Below are positions 1 to 7,663 of a stretch of 10,177 bases of DNA, piece after piece (positions within the stretch are counted from its first letter, which is position 1; each line of letters opens with the position of its first letter). Below the pieces are notes generated by a model. It searched no databases. It was not told the origin of the DNA and worked only from the letters and a program-made list of their open reading frames with translations. The position numbers and the translations under genes are program-made. Source of the DNA: Clostridia bacterium (GTDB lineage Bacteria > Bacillota_A > Clostridia > Oscillospirales > CAG-272); NCBI GenBank assembly GCA_017959485.1, contig JAGDAM010000344.1, positions 1-10,177 on the forward strand, written 5' to 3'.

Positions 1-65
1 GGAATGAGGGGCGCGCCGACGGACAGAGCTGCGACACATAATAGGTATTACCGTTTGCTTCGCCC

Positions 66-107
66 CATCCGTCGGCTTCGCCGACACCTTCCCCAGCCGG
101 GGAAGGC
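66..107. repeat. REP-like palindromic unit, copy 1
   Basis: A CATCC lead is followed by two back-to-back hairpins. The first has arms GTCGGC (71-76) and GCCGAC (80-85) around TTC. The second has arms CCTTCCCC (87-94) and GGGGAAGG (99-106) around AGCC. The same order and nearly the same bases recur at 142-182, so this is a defined repeat unit and not chance. From general knowledge, two-hairpin intergenic repeats of this look are common in gut Firmicutes genomes. Their role here (mRNA end protection, termination, or a passive mobile repeat) is unknown. Confidence 0.8.
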
Positions 108-141
108 AAAGCAGCGTCGATTCGCCTCATCCACCGGCCCT

Positions 142-182
142 CATCCGTCGGCTTCGCCGACACCTTCCCCGGAGGGGAAGGC
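142..182. repeat. REP-like palindromic unit, copy 2
   Basis: This is the second full copy of the unit at 66-107. The lead CATCC and first hairpin (GTCGGC 147-152, TTC, GCCGAC 156-161) are identical. The second hairpin keeps both arms (CCTTCCCC 163-170, GGGGAAGG 174-181) but has a different loop (GGA instead of AGCC). Conserved arms with a changed loop suggest that the folded form is what is maintained. Confidence 0.8.
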
Positions 183-194
183 AAAAGCGGTCCC

Positions 195-216
195 CCTTCC
201 CCGTTTCGGGGAAGGC
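195..216. repeat. REP-like unit, half copy (second hairpin only)
   Basis: Only the second hairpin of the unit is present, lengthened by one pair: CCTTCCCCG (195-203), loop TTT, CGGGGAAGG (207-215), then the same trailing C. The first GTCGGC hairpin is missing. This looks like a truncated copy or a single-hairpin variant. No T-tract follows on either strand, so a classic intrinsic terminator is unlikely. Confidence 0.65.
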
Positions 217-277
217 AAGCGTTTATTGTGTTTGGGATAGCACCAATATGCTTCAGCGGTTACCGTTTTCAGGCGGA

Positions 278-340
278 CGGCCGCAGGCCGAATTTCGCTC
301 GCGCAAAGCGCGAATTTCACTGCCGAGCGCCGCGAGGCGC
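278..340. repeat. Second palindromic repeat type, three tandem hairpins
   Basis: Three short perfect hairpins lie in a row: CGGCC-GCA-GGCCG (278-290), TCGCGC-AAA-GCGCGA (299-313) and GCGCC-GCGA-GGCGC (327-340). The motif AATTTC follows the first two hairpins (291-296 and 313-318), which suggests a modular hairpin plus AATTTC pattern. It differs in sequence from the repeats at 66-216 and lies just beyond the 3' end of the minus-strand hydrolase gene. A transcript reading out of that gene would carry all of these hairpins at its tail. No T-run is present. Confidence 0.6.
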
Positions 341-371
341 GAAGGCCCCGGCCGCCCCTGCGATGTAAACA

Positions 372-3035
372 TCAACAATTATTGGAGTTTACGTCCTTTT
401 TTCGTTTTGTGGCCGATAAGCCGGTCGCGGAGGCCGCGGCGGAGATCGCGACCGCAAGCGGCGCGGCAAAGGGGAGAGCGGAGCGGCAGCCGCGGGAGGA
501 GTGGCCGGAGGCGGTTTCGCTTCCTTCGGCGGTTCCGCCGGCGTTTTCGGAGGTATCGGTGCCGGAGGCAGAGGCGTTGGCGGCGGTGCTGACGTAGCTG
601 AATTTGAATCTTCCTCCGGGCAGCACGTCGCCCGACGTGTAAAAGTCGAGAATGTCTCCCGAGAATAAAGTATAGACGGTCTTCTCTCCGTCACTGCTGC
701 CTTCGTCGGACGCGTCGTGGACGTTGTCGGTCACCGAGAAGTTGATCGTGAAATCGTCTCCCGATATGCCGAGATCGCTTTTGTTTATTGCAATTTGAAG
801 ATATCTTCCGTTTACAGAGTAAGCGGCGTCGGCGACGTATTCGGACTCGTATCCGTTTCCGGTGAAGCGCTCGAGCACCGCCGTTTTGCCGTCCTTCGGG
901 GCGTTTTTGTTTATCACGTAGTTGAAGGAGTTCCAGCCGTCGTTTTCTCCGCCCACGTCGAGATAGACGTTCATCCAAAGCGGGTCGGCAGAGGGAGTGA
1001 TATCCTCCCGGCATTCGACGAGAAGGTATATCTTTTCGGCGTCCCGTGCGAGCTGCGCACCTATGAGATCGTTTCTGCCCGACTCGTCGACGTATTCCGT
1101 TCCGCCGTAGCCGACGGCGTCGCGTTTCGCTGTGTCGCCGATATAGCCCGCGAAGTAGGGAGCCACGTTCGTCCACTGCGAGACGCCGGCGCCGACGTCG
1201 ACGGTGAGCGAGGGCGAGGGTTCGGGGATCTGCCTTACGCCTTTGTACTGTCTTACGAAGTTGACAAACTGGTAATAGTAATGATCCTTAAGAACTCCGC
1301 GCGACGGCTCAATATCGCGGCTGGCCTGTGCGTTGAATTCGTCGGGGAAGGCGTTTTTGACTCCGCACCATTCTTCGTACCGCCCGGCTATCCATTCGTT
1401 CCAGCCGGTGACAAAGATTACCGACGGGTCGACAGAAAGAGCGTATTCGAACTGTTCGCTGAAATTCGCGCCCCACAGCAGCGCGTCGGGACGCGTGTCG
1501 TATCCCTTCGACGTGTAGGTGCGGTCGGCGCAGTTGGGTCCGTTCATTGCCGAAAGCTGCTTTGTAACGTAATTATGGTTCTGCGCCACACCGACGGTGA
1601 TCTGCTCGGGAATGCCGGCGAAACGGTCGTTGTCGGTGCGGTAGTAGACTGTCTGCGGGTACATCGAGAGCCAGCCCCAGTTCTGCGTGTCCGAACGGCG
1701 GTCGGTGTATCCGGGGACGTTGGCTCGGAAGGTGAAGAAGGACCTGATCTCCTTCTCGAGTCCGTCCGACCGGCTGAGGTTAGACTTGTATGCCATGAGC
1801 ATCGGCTTTCCGTCGAGGTAGTACCATAGGTTTCGCCAGAGTCCGTCCCGGAAGACGTCGAGATAGAGCGACTTGAGCTGTGTGACCGAATCGGACGACG
1901 CCGAGAAGGGAAGCATGAAGGATATCTTCGGCGCGGCCACTCCGGCTTTTTGGACTTCGGACCAGGTTTCAAAGAGGGGTATGTAGCTGTCGCGCCAGGT
2001 GAAGGTGCCGTTGGTGTTGTCGGTGAAGACGGCGTCGACTCCCGCGTTTGCCAGAAGCTCGGCCTGCCGCCTGAGGACCCATTCGTCGTTGGTGCGGTAG
2101 TATCCGTAGATCGGTTCGTCCCAGAAGTTCTGGTATCCCGCACCGGGCCATCCGGAATATGAATAATCGTTGATAATCGCGGACAGATCGGTTCCTTTGG
2201 CCGCCTCTTCATCGAGAAAGCGCTGAACGTTGAATGGCTTGTTTCCGGCTCCCTGCGAGACGTGCCAGGTCCAGTAGAACAGCGCGAGCGTTTTGCCCTC
2301 GCGCGGGTCCCCGACGTCGGCGTTGGTCAGCGACCGGCGGCCCAGGCCGTCGGTGAAGACCCATGTGTCGGGCATTGCCCGGTTCCGATTGTACAGACTG
2401 TCGGCGGGGATAAGGCCCGACAGGTCGGTCGGGTCATTCTCCGGCTCGTCCCAGACGGGGGCGGTTCCGTATGAATCCTCCATGCTTTTTACCTCGTCAA
2501 AGGGTTTTGCCGGAGCCGCGCCGGCGAAGGTCAGCGTGAGATACGGCTCGTATCGCGATTCGACTCCGTCCGAGTAGGTGAGTACGGTGTTCCCGCCCGA
2601 CGGGTTCGCGACCCAGCAGCCGACCTGGCCTACGGTGTTTTCAATAACGAAAAGATATTCACCCGCGGAGAGCGGCTCGGGCAGCTGAACCCGGTTGGAA
2701 GCGTTGTCGACAAGGGCTTTGAAGCGCTTCGTAAGAAGAGGCCGGGCTGCGACCGTCTTTCGAAAGGAGCCGTCCCAGACGTATACCGAGAGATCCGCTT
2801 CGTATACTCCGCTGACCGACCAGGTCGGCATTGAGAAGGCGAAGGCGGTCACGTCGGAGAGAGTTTTCAGACGAACTCCGAGCTGCCCCACTTTTTCGGC
2901 TATCTGCCAGGCGGCCTGCCCCGATCCGCCGTAGGCGCGGACGTCGGCGGCCCGCGCGGGAAGGACAGCGGCGGCAATCAGGGATGGGAGCATGCAGACG
3001 AGTACGGCGACGACTGAAATTCGGCTTTTTTTCAT
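372..3035 (-). CDS. Secreted, membrane-tethered GH71/GH99-like glycoside hydrolase
   Basis: The product is 887 aa and probably a surface enzyme that cuts polysaccharide or glycan; the substrate cannot be read from the sequence. Residues 1-29 form a signal peptide (MKK, hydrophobic core, cleavage after ARA). Residues about 33-172 look like a beta-rich accessory domain. The barrel region spans about 240-600 and has FYWTWH (253-258), WDEPIYGYY (305-313), GVDAVFTDNTNG (332-343) and GWNEW (544-548), followed by an IEP motif. This order resembles the GH99/GH71-type barrels (known family feature: xNEW near the barrel end, then IEP). Residues about 615-775 resemble a CBM9-like beta sandwich. An Ala/Ser/Gly/Thr linker (about 816-848) leads to Cys850, a hydrophobic stretch (853-874) and KRKK (877-880), which should tether the protein in the membrane or wall. 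Start choice: AGGAG at 3045-3041 lies 5 nt before this ATG but only 2 nt before the adjacent ATG at 3038. It is monocistronic within the window. The family call is by motif only and catalytic residues are not assigned. Confidence 0.7.
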   Translation of the reverse strand: MKKSRISVVAVLVCMLPSLIAAAVLPARAADVRAYGGSGQAAWQIAEKVGQLGVRLKTLSDVTAFAFSMPTWSVSGVYEADLSVYVWDGSFRKTVAARPLLTKRFKALVDNASNRVQLPEPLSAGEYLFVIENTVGQVGCWVANPSGGNTVLTYSDGVESRYEPYLTLTFAGAAPAKPFDEVKSMEDSYGTAPVWDEPENDPTDLSGLIPADSLYNRNRAMPDTWVFTDGLGRRSLTNADVGDPREGKTLALFYWTWHVSQGAGNKPFNVQRFLDEEAAKGTDLSAIINDYSYSGWPGAGYQNFWDEPIYGYYRTNDEWVLRRQAELLANAGVDAVFTDNTNGTFTWRDSYIPLFETWSEVQKAGVAAPKISFMLPFSASSDSVTQLKSLYLDVFRDGLWRNLWYYLDGKPMLMAYKSNLSRSDGLEKEIRSFFTFRANVPGYTDRRSDTQNWGWLSMYPQTVYYRTDNDRFAGIPEQITVGVAQNHNYVTKQLSAMNGPNCADRTYTSKGYDTRPDALLWGANFSEQFEYALSVDPSVIFVTGWNEWIAGRYEEWCGVKNAFPDEFNAQASRDIEPSRGVLKDHYYYQFVNFVRQYKGVRQIPEPSPSLTVDVGAGVSQWTNVAPYFAGYIGDTAKRDAVGYGGTEYVDESGRNDLIGAQLARDAEKIYLLVECREDITPSADPLWMNVYLDVGGENDGWNSFNYVINKNAPKDGKTAVLERFTGNGYESEYVADAAYSVNGRYLQIAINKSDLGISGDDFTINFSVTDNVHDASDEGSSDGEKTVYTLFSGDILDFYTSGDVLPGGRFKFSYVSTAANASASGTDTSENAGGTAEGSETASGHSSRGCRSALPFAAPLAVAISAAASATGLSATKRKKDVNSNNC

Positions 3036-3051
3036 CATAACTCCTTTTCGC

Positions 3052-3065
3052 GGGCGGAACCGCCC
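3052..3065 (-). promoter_or_regulatory. Hairpin in the 5' leader of the hydrolase gene
   Basis: GGGCGG-AA-CCGCCC is a perfect 6-bp inverted repeat in the predicted untranslated leader, between the promoter (3089-3117) and the Shine-Dalgarno AGGAG (3045-3041). It could affect mRNA stability or ribosome access. On the minus strand its T-run precedes the hairpin and does not follow it, so it is not a terminator for that gene. Its function is unproven. Confidence 0.35.
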
Positions 3066-3088
3066 CAAAAAACAAGATTCCGACAGTT

Positions 3089-3117
3089 ATTTTAGCACAT
3101 CGGGGCGGCAAATTCAA
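3089..3117 (-). promoter_or_regulatory. Predicted sigma-A promoter of the hydrolase gene
   Basis: Reading the minus strand, TTGAAT (3117-3112) is separated by exactly 17 nt from TAAAAT (3094-3089). A TG one base before the -10 box (TGCTAAAAT) makes an extended -10. The start site would fall near 3082, giving a leader of about 47 nt. It diverges from the metK promoter about 70 bp away. Confidence 0.6.
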
Positions 3118-3187
3118 TCATTTTCTGCATGGCGGTTTCCATACTCGTTTTTTTCTTTGAGCACGCGCGGTATTTGCGGTCACCTTA

Positions 3188-3216
3188 TTGACAAATTCTT
3201 CGGAATGTGATATCAT
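3188..3216 (+). promoter_or_regulatory. Predicted sigma-A promoter of the metK operon
   Basis: TTGACA (3188-3193), a perfect consensus -35, is followed after 17 nt by TATCAT (3211-3216). Transcription would begin near 3223, just before the riboswitch P1 helix at 3232, as expected for an S-box leader. A better-looking TATAAT at 3225-3230 has no -35 at proper spacing and would start inside P1, so I prefer the upstream box. Confidence 0.7.
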
Positions 3217-3231
3217 AATTGCAATATAATA

Positions 3232-3350
3232 CTTATCAAGAGCAGCCGAGGGACAGGCCCGCCGACGCTGCAGCAACCTGCGCTTTTCGCAAGGTGCTAA
3301 TTCCTGAAAGATAAGACCGGCAGCCTCCGTCTTCCGGCGGGGGTTTTTTT
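3232..3350 (+). promoter_or_regulatory. SAM-I (S-box) riboswitch controlling metK
   Basis: This leader RNA binds S-adenosylmethionine and ends transcription early when SAM is abundant. P1 is CTTATC (3232-3237) with GATAAG (3310-3315). P2 begins with GCAGC (3242-3246) pairing GCTGC (3267-3271). The conserved S-box blocks are visible: AGAG/GAGGGAC and GGCCC on the 5' side, GCAACC, then AAGGTGCTAATTCCTG before P1 closes. The expression platform is also readable. An antiterminator can form from AAGAC (3313-3317) with GTCTT (3329-3333), plus GG (3319-3320) with CC (3327-3328). It uses the 3' strand of P1 and the 5' strand of the terminator, so bound SAM (P1 formed) frees the terminator. The gene directly downstream is SAM synthetase, which fits product feedback. 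Confidence 0.96.
3324..3350 (+). terminator. Intrinsic terminator of the SAM riboswitch
   Basis: CCTCCGTC (3324-3331), loop TTCC, and GGCGGGGG (3336-3343) form an 8-bp stem with two G-U pairs. Seven T residues (3344-3350) follow at once. It ends 19 nt before the metK start and is the off state of the riboswitch. Confidence 0.9.
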
Positions 3351-3369
3351 GACCGGCAGAAAGGAAAAA

Positions 3370-4557
3370 ATGAAAAACACGAAAGACCGCAGACTCTTCA
3401 CCTCCGAATCGGTGACCGAAGGTCATCCCGACAAGATCTGCGACAAGATCTCCGACGCGATACTCGACAATCTCATAGCTCAGGACCCCGAATCCAGGGT
3501 CGCCTGCGAGACCTTCTGCACGACAGGTCTTGTGGCGATAATGGGGGAGATAACGACAAAAGGATACGCCGACCTGCAGAAGATCGCGCGGGATACCGTC
3601 AGGGAGATCGGATACACGAGAGCCAAATACGGTTTCGACTGCGACAGCTGCGCCGTCATTTCGTCGGTTCACGAACAGTCGCCCGATATCGCGCTCGGAG
3701 TCGACCGCTCGCTTGAATCGAAGAACGGAGAAGGCGATCCCGACGACCTCGGAGCCGGGGACCAGGGTATGATGTTCGGCTTTGCCTGCCGCGAGACTCC
3801 CGAACTGATGCCGGCTCCGATATCGCTTGCGCACCGCCTTTCGAAGCGGCTGACCGAGGTCAGAAAGAGCGGCGTTTTGCCATATCTGCGTCCCGACGGA
3901 AAGACCCAGGTCACAATCGAATACGAGGGATACCGTCCGGTGAGAATCGACACGGTGGTCGTTTCCTCGCAGCACAGCGAAAGCGTCTCGCTCGAAGACC
4001 TTCGCGAAGGGATCAGAAAAGAAGTCATTCTCGCGGCGCTGCCGGGAGAACTGCTTGACGTGAACACAAAAATCTATATTAATCCGACGGGGCGCTTCGT
4101 CGTGGGCGGACCGATGGGCGATACCGGACTTACCGGACGCAAGATCATCGTCGACACGTACGGCGGCATTGCCGGACACGGCGGCGGATGCTTCTCCGGC
4201 AAAGACCCGACGAAGGTCGACCGCAGCGCCGCCTACGCCGCGAGATATCTTGCCAAAAACGTCGTGGCGGCAGGGCTCGCCGAAAGGTGCGAGATACAGC
4301 TTGCATACGCGATAGGCGTGGCAAAGCCGGTCTCGGTGGCGGTCAACACCTTCGGCACCGGAAAAATCTCCGAAAAAGAGATATCCGGCGCTCTGTGCGG
4401 TCTTGTCGATCTGCGTCCGTCGGCCATTATCAGAAGATTCGATCTGCGCCGGCCGATCTATTCGCCGCTCGCGGCGTACGGACATATGGGCCGCGAGGAT
4501 CTCGGCGTCGCGTGGGAGAAGACCGATCTTGTTCCCGCGCTCACGCGTCTGCTTTGA
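3370..4557 (+). CDS. metK: S-adenosylmethionine synthetase
   Basis: This cytosolic enzyme makes SAM from methionine and ATP, releasing phosphate and pyrophosphate. The product is 395 aa, full length for the family. Visible motifs: GHPDK (18-22) at the ATP site, the loop region [12 protein letters not shown] (101-112), the MAT signature [10 protein letters not shown] (128-137), [14 protein letters not shown] (246-259) and the glycine-rich [18 protein letters not shown] (269-286). Most family members I know have Ala where Cys274 stands in GGGCFSGKD. The start is ATG with AGAAAGGA 5 nt upstream; an in-frame TTG at 3349 lies in the terminator T-run and is unlikely. It is the first gene of the riboswitch-controlled operon, and its stop overlaps the recD2 start. 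Confidence 0.98.
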   Translation: MKNTKDRRLFTSESVTEGHPDKICDKISDAILDNLIAQDPESRVACETFCTTGLVAIMGEITTKGYADLQKIARDTVREIGYTRAKYGFDCDSCAVISSVHEQSPDIALGVDRSLESKNGEGDPDDLGAGDQGMMFGFACRETPELMPAPISLAHRLSKRLTEVRKSGVLPYLRPDGKTQVTIEYEGYRPVRIDTVVVSSQHSESVSLEDLREGIRKEVILAALPGELLDVNTKIYINPTGRFVVGGPMGDTGLTGRKIIVDTYGGIAGHGGGCFSGKDPTKVDRSAAYAARYLAKNVVAAGLAERCEIQLAYAIGVAKPVSVAVNTFGTGKISEKEISGALCGLVDLRPSAIIRRFDLRRPIYSPLAAYGHMGREDLGVAWEKTDLVPALTRLL

Positions 4558-6884
4558 AAACTCCCGGAAAGGGCGCGCGGAAAAAGAAGAAGGTCTCGGG
4601 ACGGGAGATTGAACAGATCGTCCGCGGAATCGGGACCGTCAGCGCGCCCGACGTTTCCAAATATATAGGCGAGGACGGATTCATACACGCGGTAGCGGAG
4701 TCGGTCCGTTTCCGCAACACCGTAAACGGTTATTCGGTGTTAACACTCAATATTTCCGGAGAGGCGGTCACCGCCGTCGGAATTATGCCCGAGATAGAGG
4801 AGGGCGATTCGCTCGCCTTCGTCGGACGTCCCGAAACGGATCCGCGATACGGTTTTCAGATACGCGTTACCGATTACCGCGCGGAGCTTCCCGATTCCGG
4901 GAGCGATATCGAAAGGTATCTCGCGTCCGGAGTCATTAAAGGCGTCGGGCCCAAGACCGCCAGACGGATCGTCGAGGAATTCGGTGAGGACACCGTCGGC
5001 GTGATCGAGAGGCATCACGAGTGGCTGGCGAAGATACCGGGAATAACCCGGACCAGAGCCGAGGAGATACACGAGCAGTTTATGAGAACCGCCGACATCC
5101 GGACGGTCATGGCCGCCTTCAGGGACAGTTTCGGTCCGTCGCTGACCATGCGTATCTTCGCGAAATTCGGAACGGGAGCCGTAAGGATACTTGAAGAGGA
5201 TCCGTTCCGGCTTGCCGACGAGATAGACGGAATCAGTTTCGAAAAGATAGACGCGCTCGCCGCCGAAAAGGGAATGGATCCCCTGGCGCCCGGCAGGATC
5301 TCATCGGGCGTCAGATATATGCTCGCGCGGCTCACCTGGCGCGAGGGAAACACCTGCGTCCGCTTCGACACGCTGATAGAAAGATCGGCCGCCGTGCTCG
5401 GCTGCCCGAAAAAGGCGGTTTCCGACGCGGTCGGATCGCTCGTTTCCGGAGGCGTGCTCAAGGTGGTGCGCGACTCGGAAACCGAGGCGCGCGTCTACGA
5501 TAAGACGATGTACGACGACGAGCTGTATATCGCGACGCGCCTGTGCTCCCTCTGCCGCGAAAGCGATCCGCTCAGTCTTTCGGATATCGAAAGTTTTATA
5601 GACATATCCGAGGCGGAGAAGGGTATCGTCTACGTCGACGGCCAGAAACAGGCCATTTTCACGGCTCTGAGCCGCGGGGTGATGATACTCACCGGAGGCC
5701 CCGGAACCGGAAAAACGACGGTTATAAACGCCCTCACGGGCATTTTCGCGCGCCTTAACATGAAAACCGCGCTCGCGGCGCCCACCGGACGCGCGGCAAA
5801 GCGGATGACCGAGTCGACCGGCACCGAGGCCAAAACGGTTCACCGGCTGCTTGAAGTCGATTATCAGGGCGACGGCATCAGAGGAGCCGAAGACCGTCCG
5901 GATTTCCGCCGGAACGAGTCGTGCCCGCTCGACGAAGAGGTGATCATCGTCGACGAATGCTCGATGCTCGACACCTCGCTGACCGCTTCACTGCTGCGGG
6001 CGATGCGCCGCGGCAGCCGGCTGATCCTGATAGGCGACTCGGACCAGCTTCCCTCGGTCGGGCCGGGCAACGTCCTGCACGACGTCATATCTTCGGGAGC
6101 GCTTCCGGTCATTTCGCTCGAGAAGGTCTGGAGACAGGCCGAGATGTCGCTGATCGTCTCAAACGCGCATCTTATCAACAAGGGAAAAATGCCTGTCATC
6201 GACGTGCGCGACCGCGACTTCTTTTTCATAAGATGCGACAGCGACGCGCAGATCGCCGCTACGGTGTGCGATCTCTGCAACCGGCGCCTGCCGGCGGCTT
6301 ATCCCGACGAGCAGGTCCAGGTGATATCCCCGTCGAAGCGGGGCGACGCCGGAGCCGACCGGCTGAATTCGGCGCTGCGCGATCTGATTAATCCCGCCGC
6401 CCGGGACAAACCCGAACTCATCCGCGAGACCGGATCTTTCCGCAAGGGGGACAAGGTCATGCAGATTAGAAACAACTACGGTCTGGAATGGACCTGCGGC
6501 AGGAGTTCGGGCACGGGAGTCTTCAACGGAGATATCGGCTTCATTACCGACGCGGATCCCGTAGAGGGAAGCGTCTCGGTCGATTTCGACGGGAGACGGG
6601 CGTCTTATACAAAAACCGACCTGACCGACCTTGATCAGGCCTACGCGATTACCGTTCACAAGAGTCAGGGAAGCGAGTATCCCACGGTGGTAATACCACT
6701 CGGAAACGTCCCGCCCTTCCTGCGAACGAGAAATCTGATCTATACCGCTGTGACGCGCGCGATAAACCGCGTCATTATCGTGGGAAGGCAGGACGTGCTC
6801 GCCGAAATGGTGGCGACGCCCGATTCCGGCGTCAGAATGACCGGACTGTCCCAAATGCTCGCCGCCTCCGGGAGGAAGAATTGA
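4554..6884 (+). CDS. recD2: RecD2-type 5'-3' DNA helicase (SF1B)
   Basis: RecD2 is a DNA-dependent ATPase that unwinds DNA 5' to 3' and acts in repair and replication restart without RecBC. The product is 776 aa, close to the usual family length. An N-terminal OB-like part ([13 protein letters not shown], residues about 54-66) is followed by helix-hairpin-helix motifs (around 123-170, e.g. [11 protein letters not shown] and [15 protein letters not shown]). The helicase core has Walker [10 protein letters not shown] (381-389), Walker B DECS (467-470), [12 protein letters not shown] (494-505), the UvrD-like [12 protein letters not shown] (697-708) and YTAVTRA (730-736). Start choice: TTG at 4554 is the only usable start codon near the right place. 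It overlaps the metK stop as TTGA; upstream starts lie deep inside metK. No clear Shine-Dalgarno is present, so re-initiation after metK is likely. The first 15 or so residues are rich in Lys/Arg and precede the usual family N-terminus. Confidence 0.95.
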   Translation: MKTPGKGARKKKKVSGREIEQIVRGIGTVSAPDVSKYIGEDGFIHAVAESVRFRNTVNGYSVLTLNISGEAVTAVGIMPEIEEGDSLAFVGRPETDPRYGFQIRVTDYRAELPDSGSDIERYLASGVIKGVGPKTARRIVEEFGEDTVGVIERHHEWLAKIPGITRTRAEEIHEQFMRTADIRTVMAAFRDSFGPSLTMRIFAKFGTGAVRILEEDPFRLADEIDGISFEKIDALAAEKGMDPLAPGRISSGVRYMLARLTWREGNTCVRFDTLIERSAAVLGCPKKAVSDAVGSLVSGGVLKVVRDSETEARVYDKTMYDDELYIATRLCSLCRESDPLSLSDIESFIDISEAEKGIVYVDGQKQAIFTALSRGVMILTGGPGTGKTTVINALTGIFARLNMKTALAAPTGRAAKRMTESTGTEAKTVHRLLEVDYQGDGIRGAEDRPDFRRNESCPLDEEVIIVDECSMLDTSLTASLLRAMRRGSRLILIGDSDQLPSVGPGNVLHDVISSGALPVISLEKVWRQAEMSLIVSNAHLINKGKMPVIDVRDRDFFFIRCDSDAQIAATVCDLCNRRLPAAYPDEQVQVISPSKRGDAGADRLNSALRDLINPAARDKPELIRETGSFRKGDKVMQIRNNYGLEWTCGRSSGTGVFNGDIGFITDADPVEGSVSVDFDGRRASYTKTDLTDLDQAYAITVHKSQGSEYPTVVIPLGNVPPFLRTRNLIYTAVTRAINRVIIVGRQDVLAEMVATPDSGVRMTGLSQMLAASGRKN

Positions 6885-7636
6885 CCGAAAAATCTTTGTC
6901 GGAAAAACTGTCCCTGTTTGTCAGGTCCTGGCTTTCGGGGGAAAAATGCGCCGTGTGCGGCGAACGCGAAACCGGAGGGGAAGAGGTAGTCTGTCCCCGC
7001 TGCCGGGAACAGCTCGCGAAGGCTGAAAGGGAATACTGCACGGGGTGCGGCAGACGCGTCTGCGACTGCCTGTGCGCGAGACCCTGTATGACCGAATCGG
7101 GCTGCGGTACGTTTGTCAAGCTGTTCTTTTACGGCAGATCGGACGATTCTCCCCGGAACAGTGTGATTTACCGGCTCAAAAACCGGAGAGACAGGCAACT
7201 CTGCTCCTTCCTCGCGGCAAAGCTTGCGCCGAAAATCCTCGCGCTGATCGATTCGCGACTGATTCTTCCGGATGAGGCGCTTATAGTGCCCGTACCGCGC
7301 GGACGCGCCCGCGCGGCCGAAGCCGGGACAGACCAGGCAGACGAGCTGGCGCGCGCACTGTCGCGAAAAACCGGTATTCCTTACCGGCGCGTGATCGTCC
7401 GGGTCAGAGAGGGACTTCCTCAGAAAGAACTGGACGCCGCCGGAAGGCGGGAAAACGCGAAGGGTACGTTTGCCGCGTCTCCGGGGCTCGACCTGTCCGG
7501 GTTTACCGCGATTATCGTCGACGACGTCGTGACCACCGGGTCGACGGTTGCGGAATGCGCCGCGGCCCTCCGGGAAGCCGGAGCCCGGGACGTGATTTGC
7601 GCAGCTCTCGCCAGCGATGAGTTAAAGGCGGTTTAA
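6881..7636 (+). CDS. comF: ComF/GntX-family phosphoribosyltransferase-like protein
   Basis: The family includes ComFC, a cytosolic protein needed for DNA uptake in competent Gram-positive bacteria; many members occur in species not known to be competent. The product is 251 aa, normal length. An N-terminal zinc-binding region has CAVC (23-26), CPRC (38-41) and CTGC (53-56), with more Cys at 61, 63 and 65. The phosphoribosyltransferase fold follows, with VPVP (136-139), a Q182-K-E-L segment and the PRPP-binding motif IIVDDVVTTGST (211-222). The start is TTG, sharing TTGA with the recD2 stop. GGGAGG (6870-6875) lies 5 nt upstream, so ribosome loading here is good. It is the last gene of the metK-recD2 operon and is followed by a terminator. 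No nucleotide substrate is implied by the sequence. Confidence 0.93.
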   Translation: MTEKSLSEKLSLFVRSWLSGEKCAVCGERETGGEEVVCPRCREQLAKAEREYCTGCGRRVCDCLCARPCMTESGCGTFVKLFFYGRSDDSPRNSVIYRLKNRRDRQLCSFLAAKLAPKILALIDSRLILPDEALIVPVPRGRARAAEAGTDQADELARALSRKTGIPYRRVIVRVREGLPQKELDAAGRRENAKGTFAASPGLDLSGFTAIIVDDVVTTGSTVAECAAALREAGARDVICAALASDELKAV

Positions 7637-7663
7637 CAGAGCACGTCACAATTCGTTCTTATG

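Noticed and set aside
66..216. A possible CRISPR array.
   Set aside because: The units are palindromic, unevenly spaced, differ inside, and lack spacers of constant length; no cas gene is present.
195..230. The half repeat as an intrinsic terminator.
   Set aside because: The stem is strong but no T-tract follows it on either strand.
4..240. A 78-codon open frame through the repeat cluster.
   Set aside because: It runs across the palindromic repeats, is Arg/Pro-rich, and has no ribosome site; a coding role is not supported.
717..1829. A 370-codon plus-strand open frame opposite the hydrolase gene.
   Set aside because: The minus-strand product has a signal peptide, recognisable domains, a ribosome site and a promoter. 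The plus frame has none of these and a Val/Arg-rich composition.
3225..3230. TATAAT as the metK -10 box.
   Set aside because: No -35 lies 16-18 nt upstream, and a start from it would remove the 5' strand of riboswitch P1.
3118..4485. A 455-codon open frame antisense to metK.
   Set aside because: It lies opposite a certain gene, has no family motif, no sensible start region, and an Arg/Val-rich mix typical of antisense frames in GC-rich coding DNA.
4188..4553. Upstream extension of the recD2 frame from an ATG at 4188.
   Set aside because: It would overlap metK by about 370 nt, and the extra residues are Arg/Ser-rich and unlike any RecD2. The TTG at 4554 fits much better.
6159..6854. A 231-codon antisense frame within recD2.
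   Set aside because: It sits over the conserved helicase motifs on the other strand and shows no recognisable domain.
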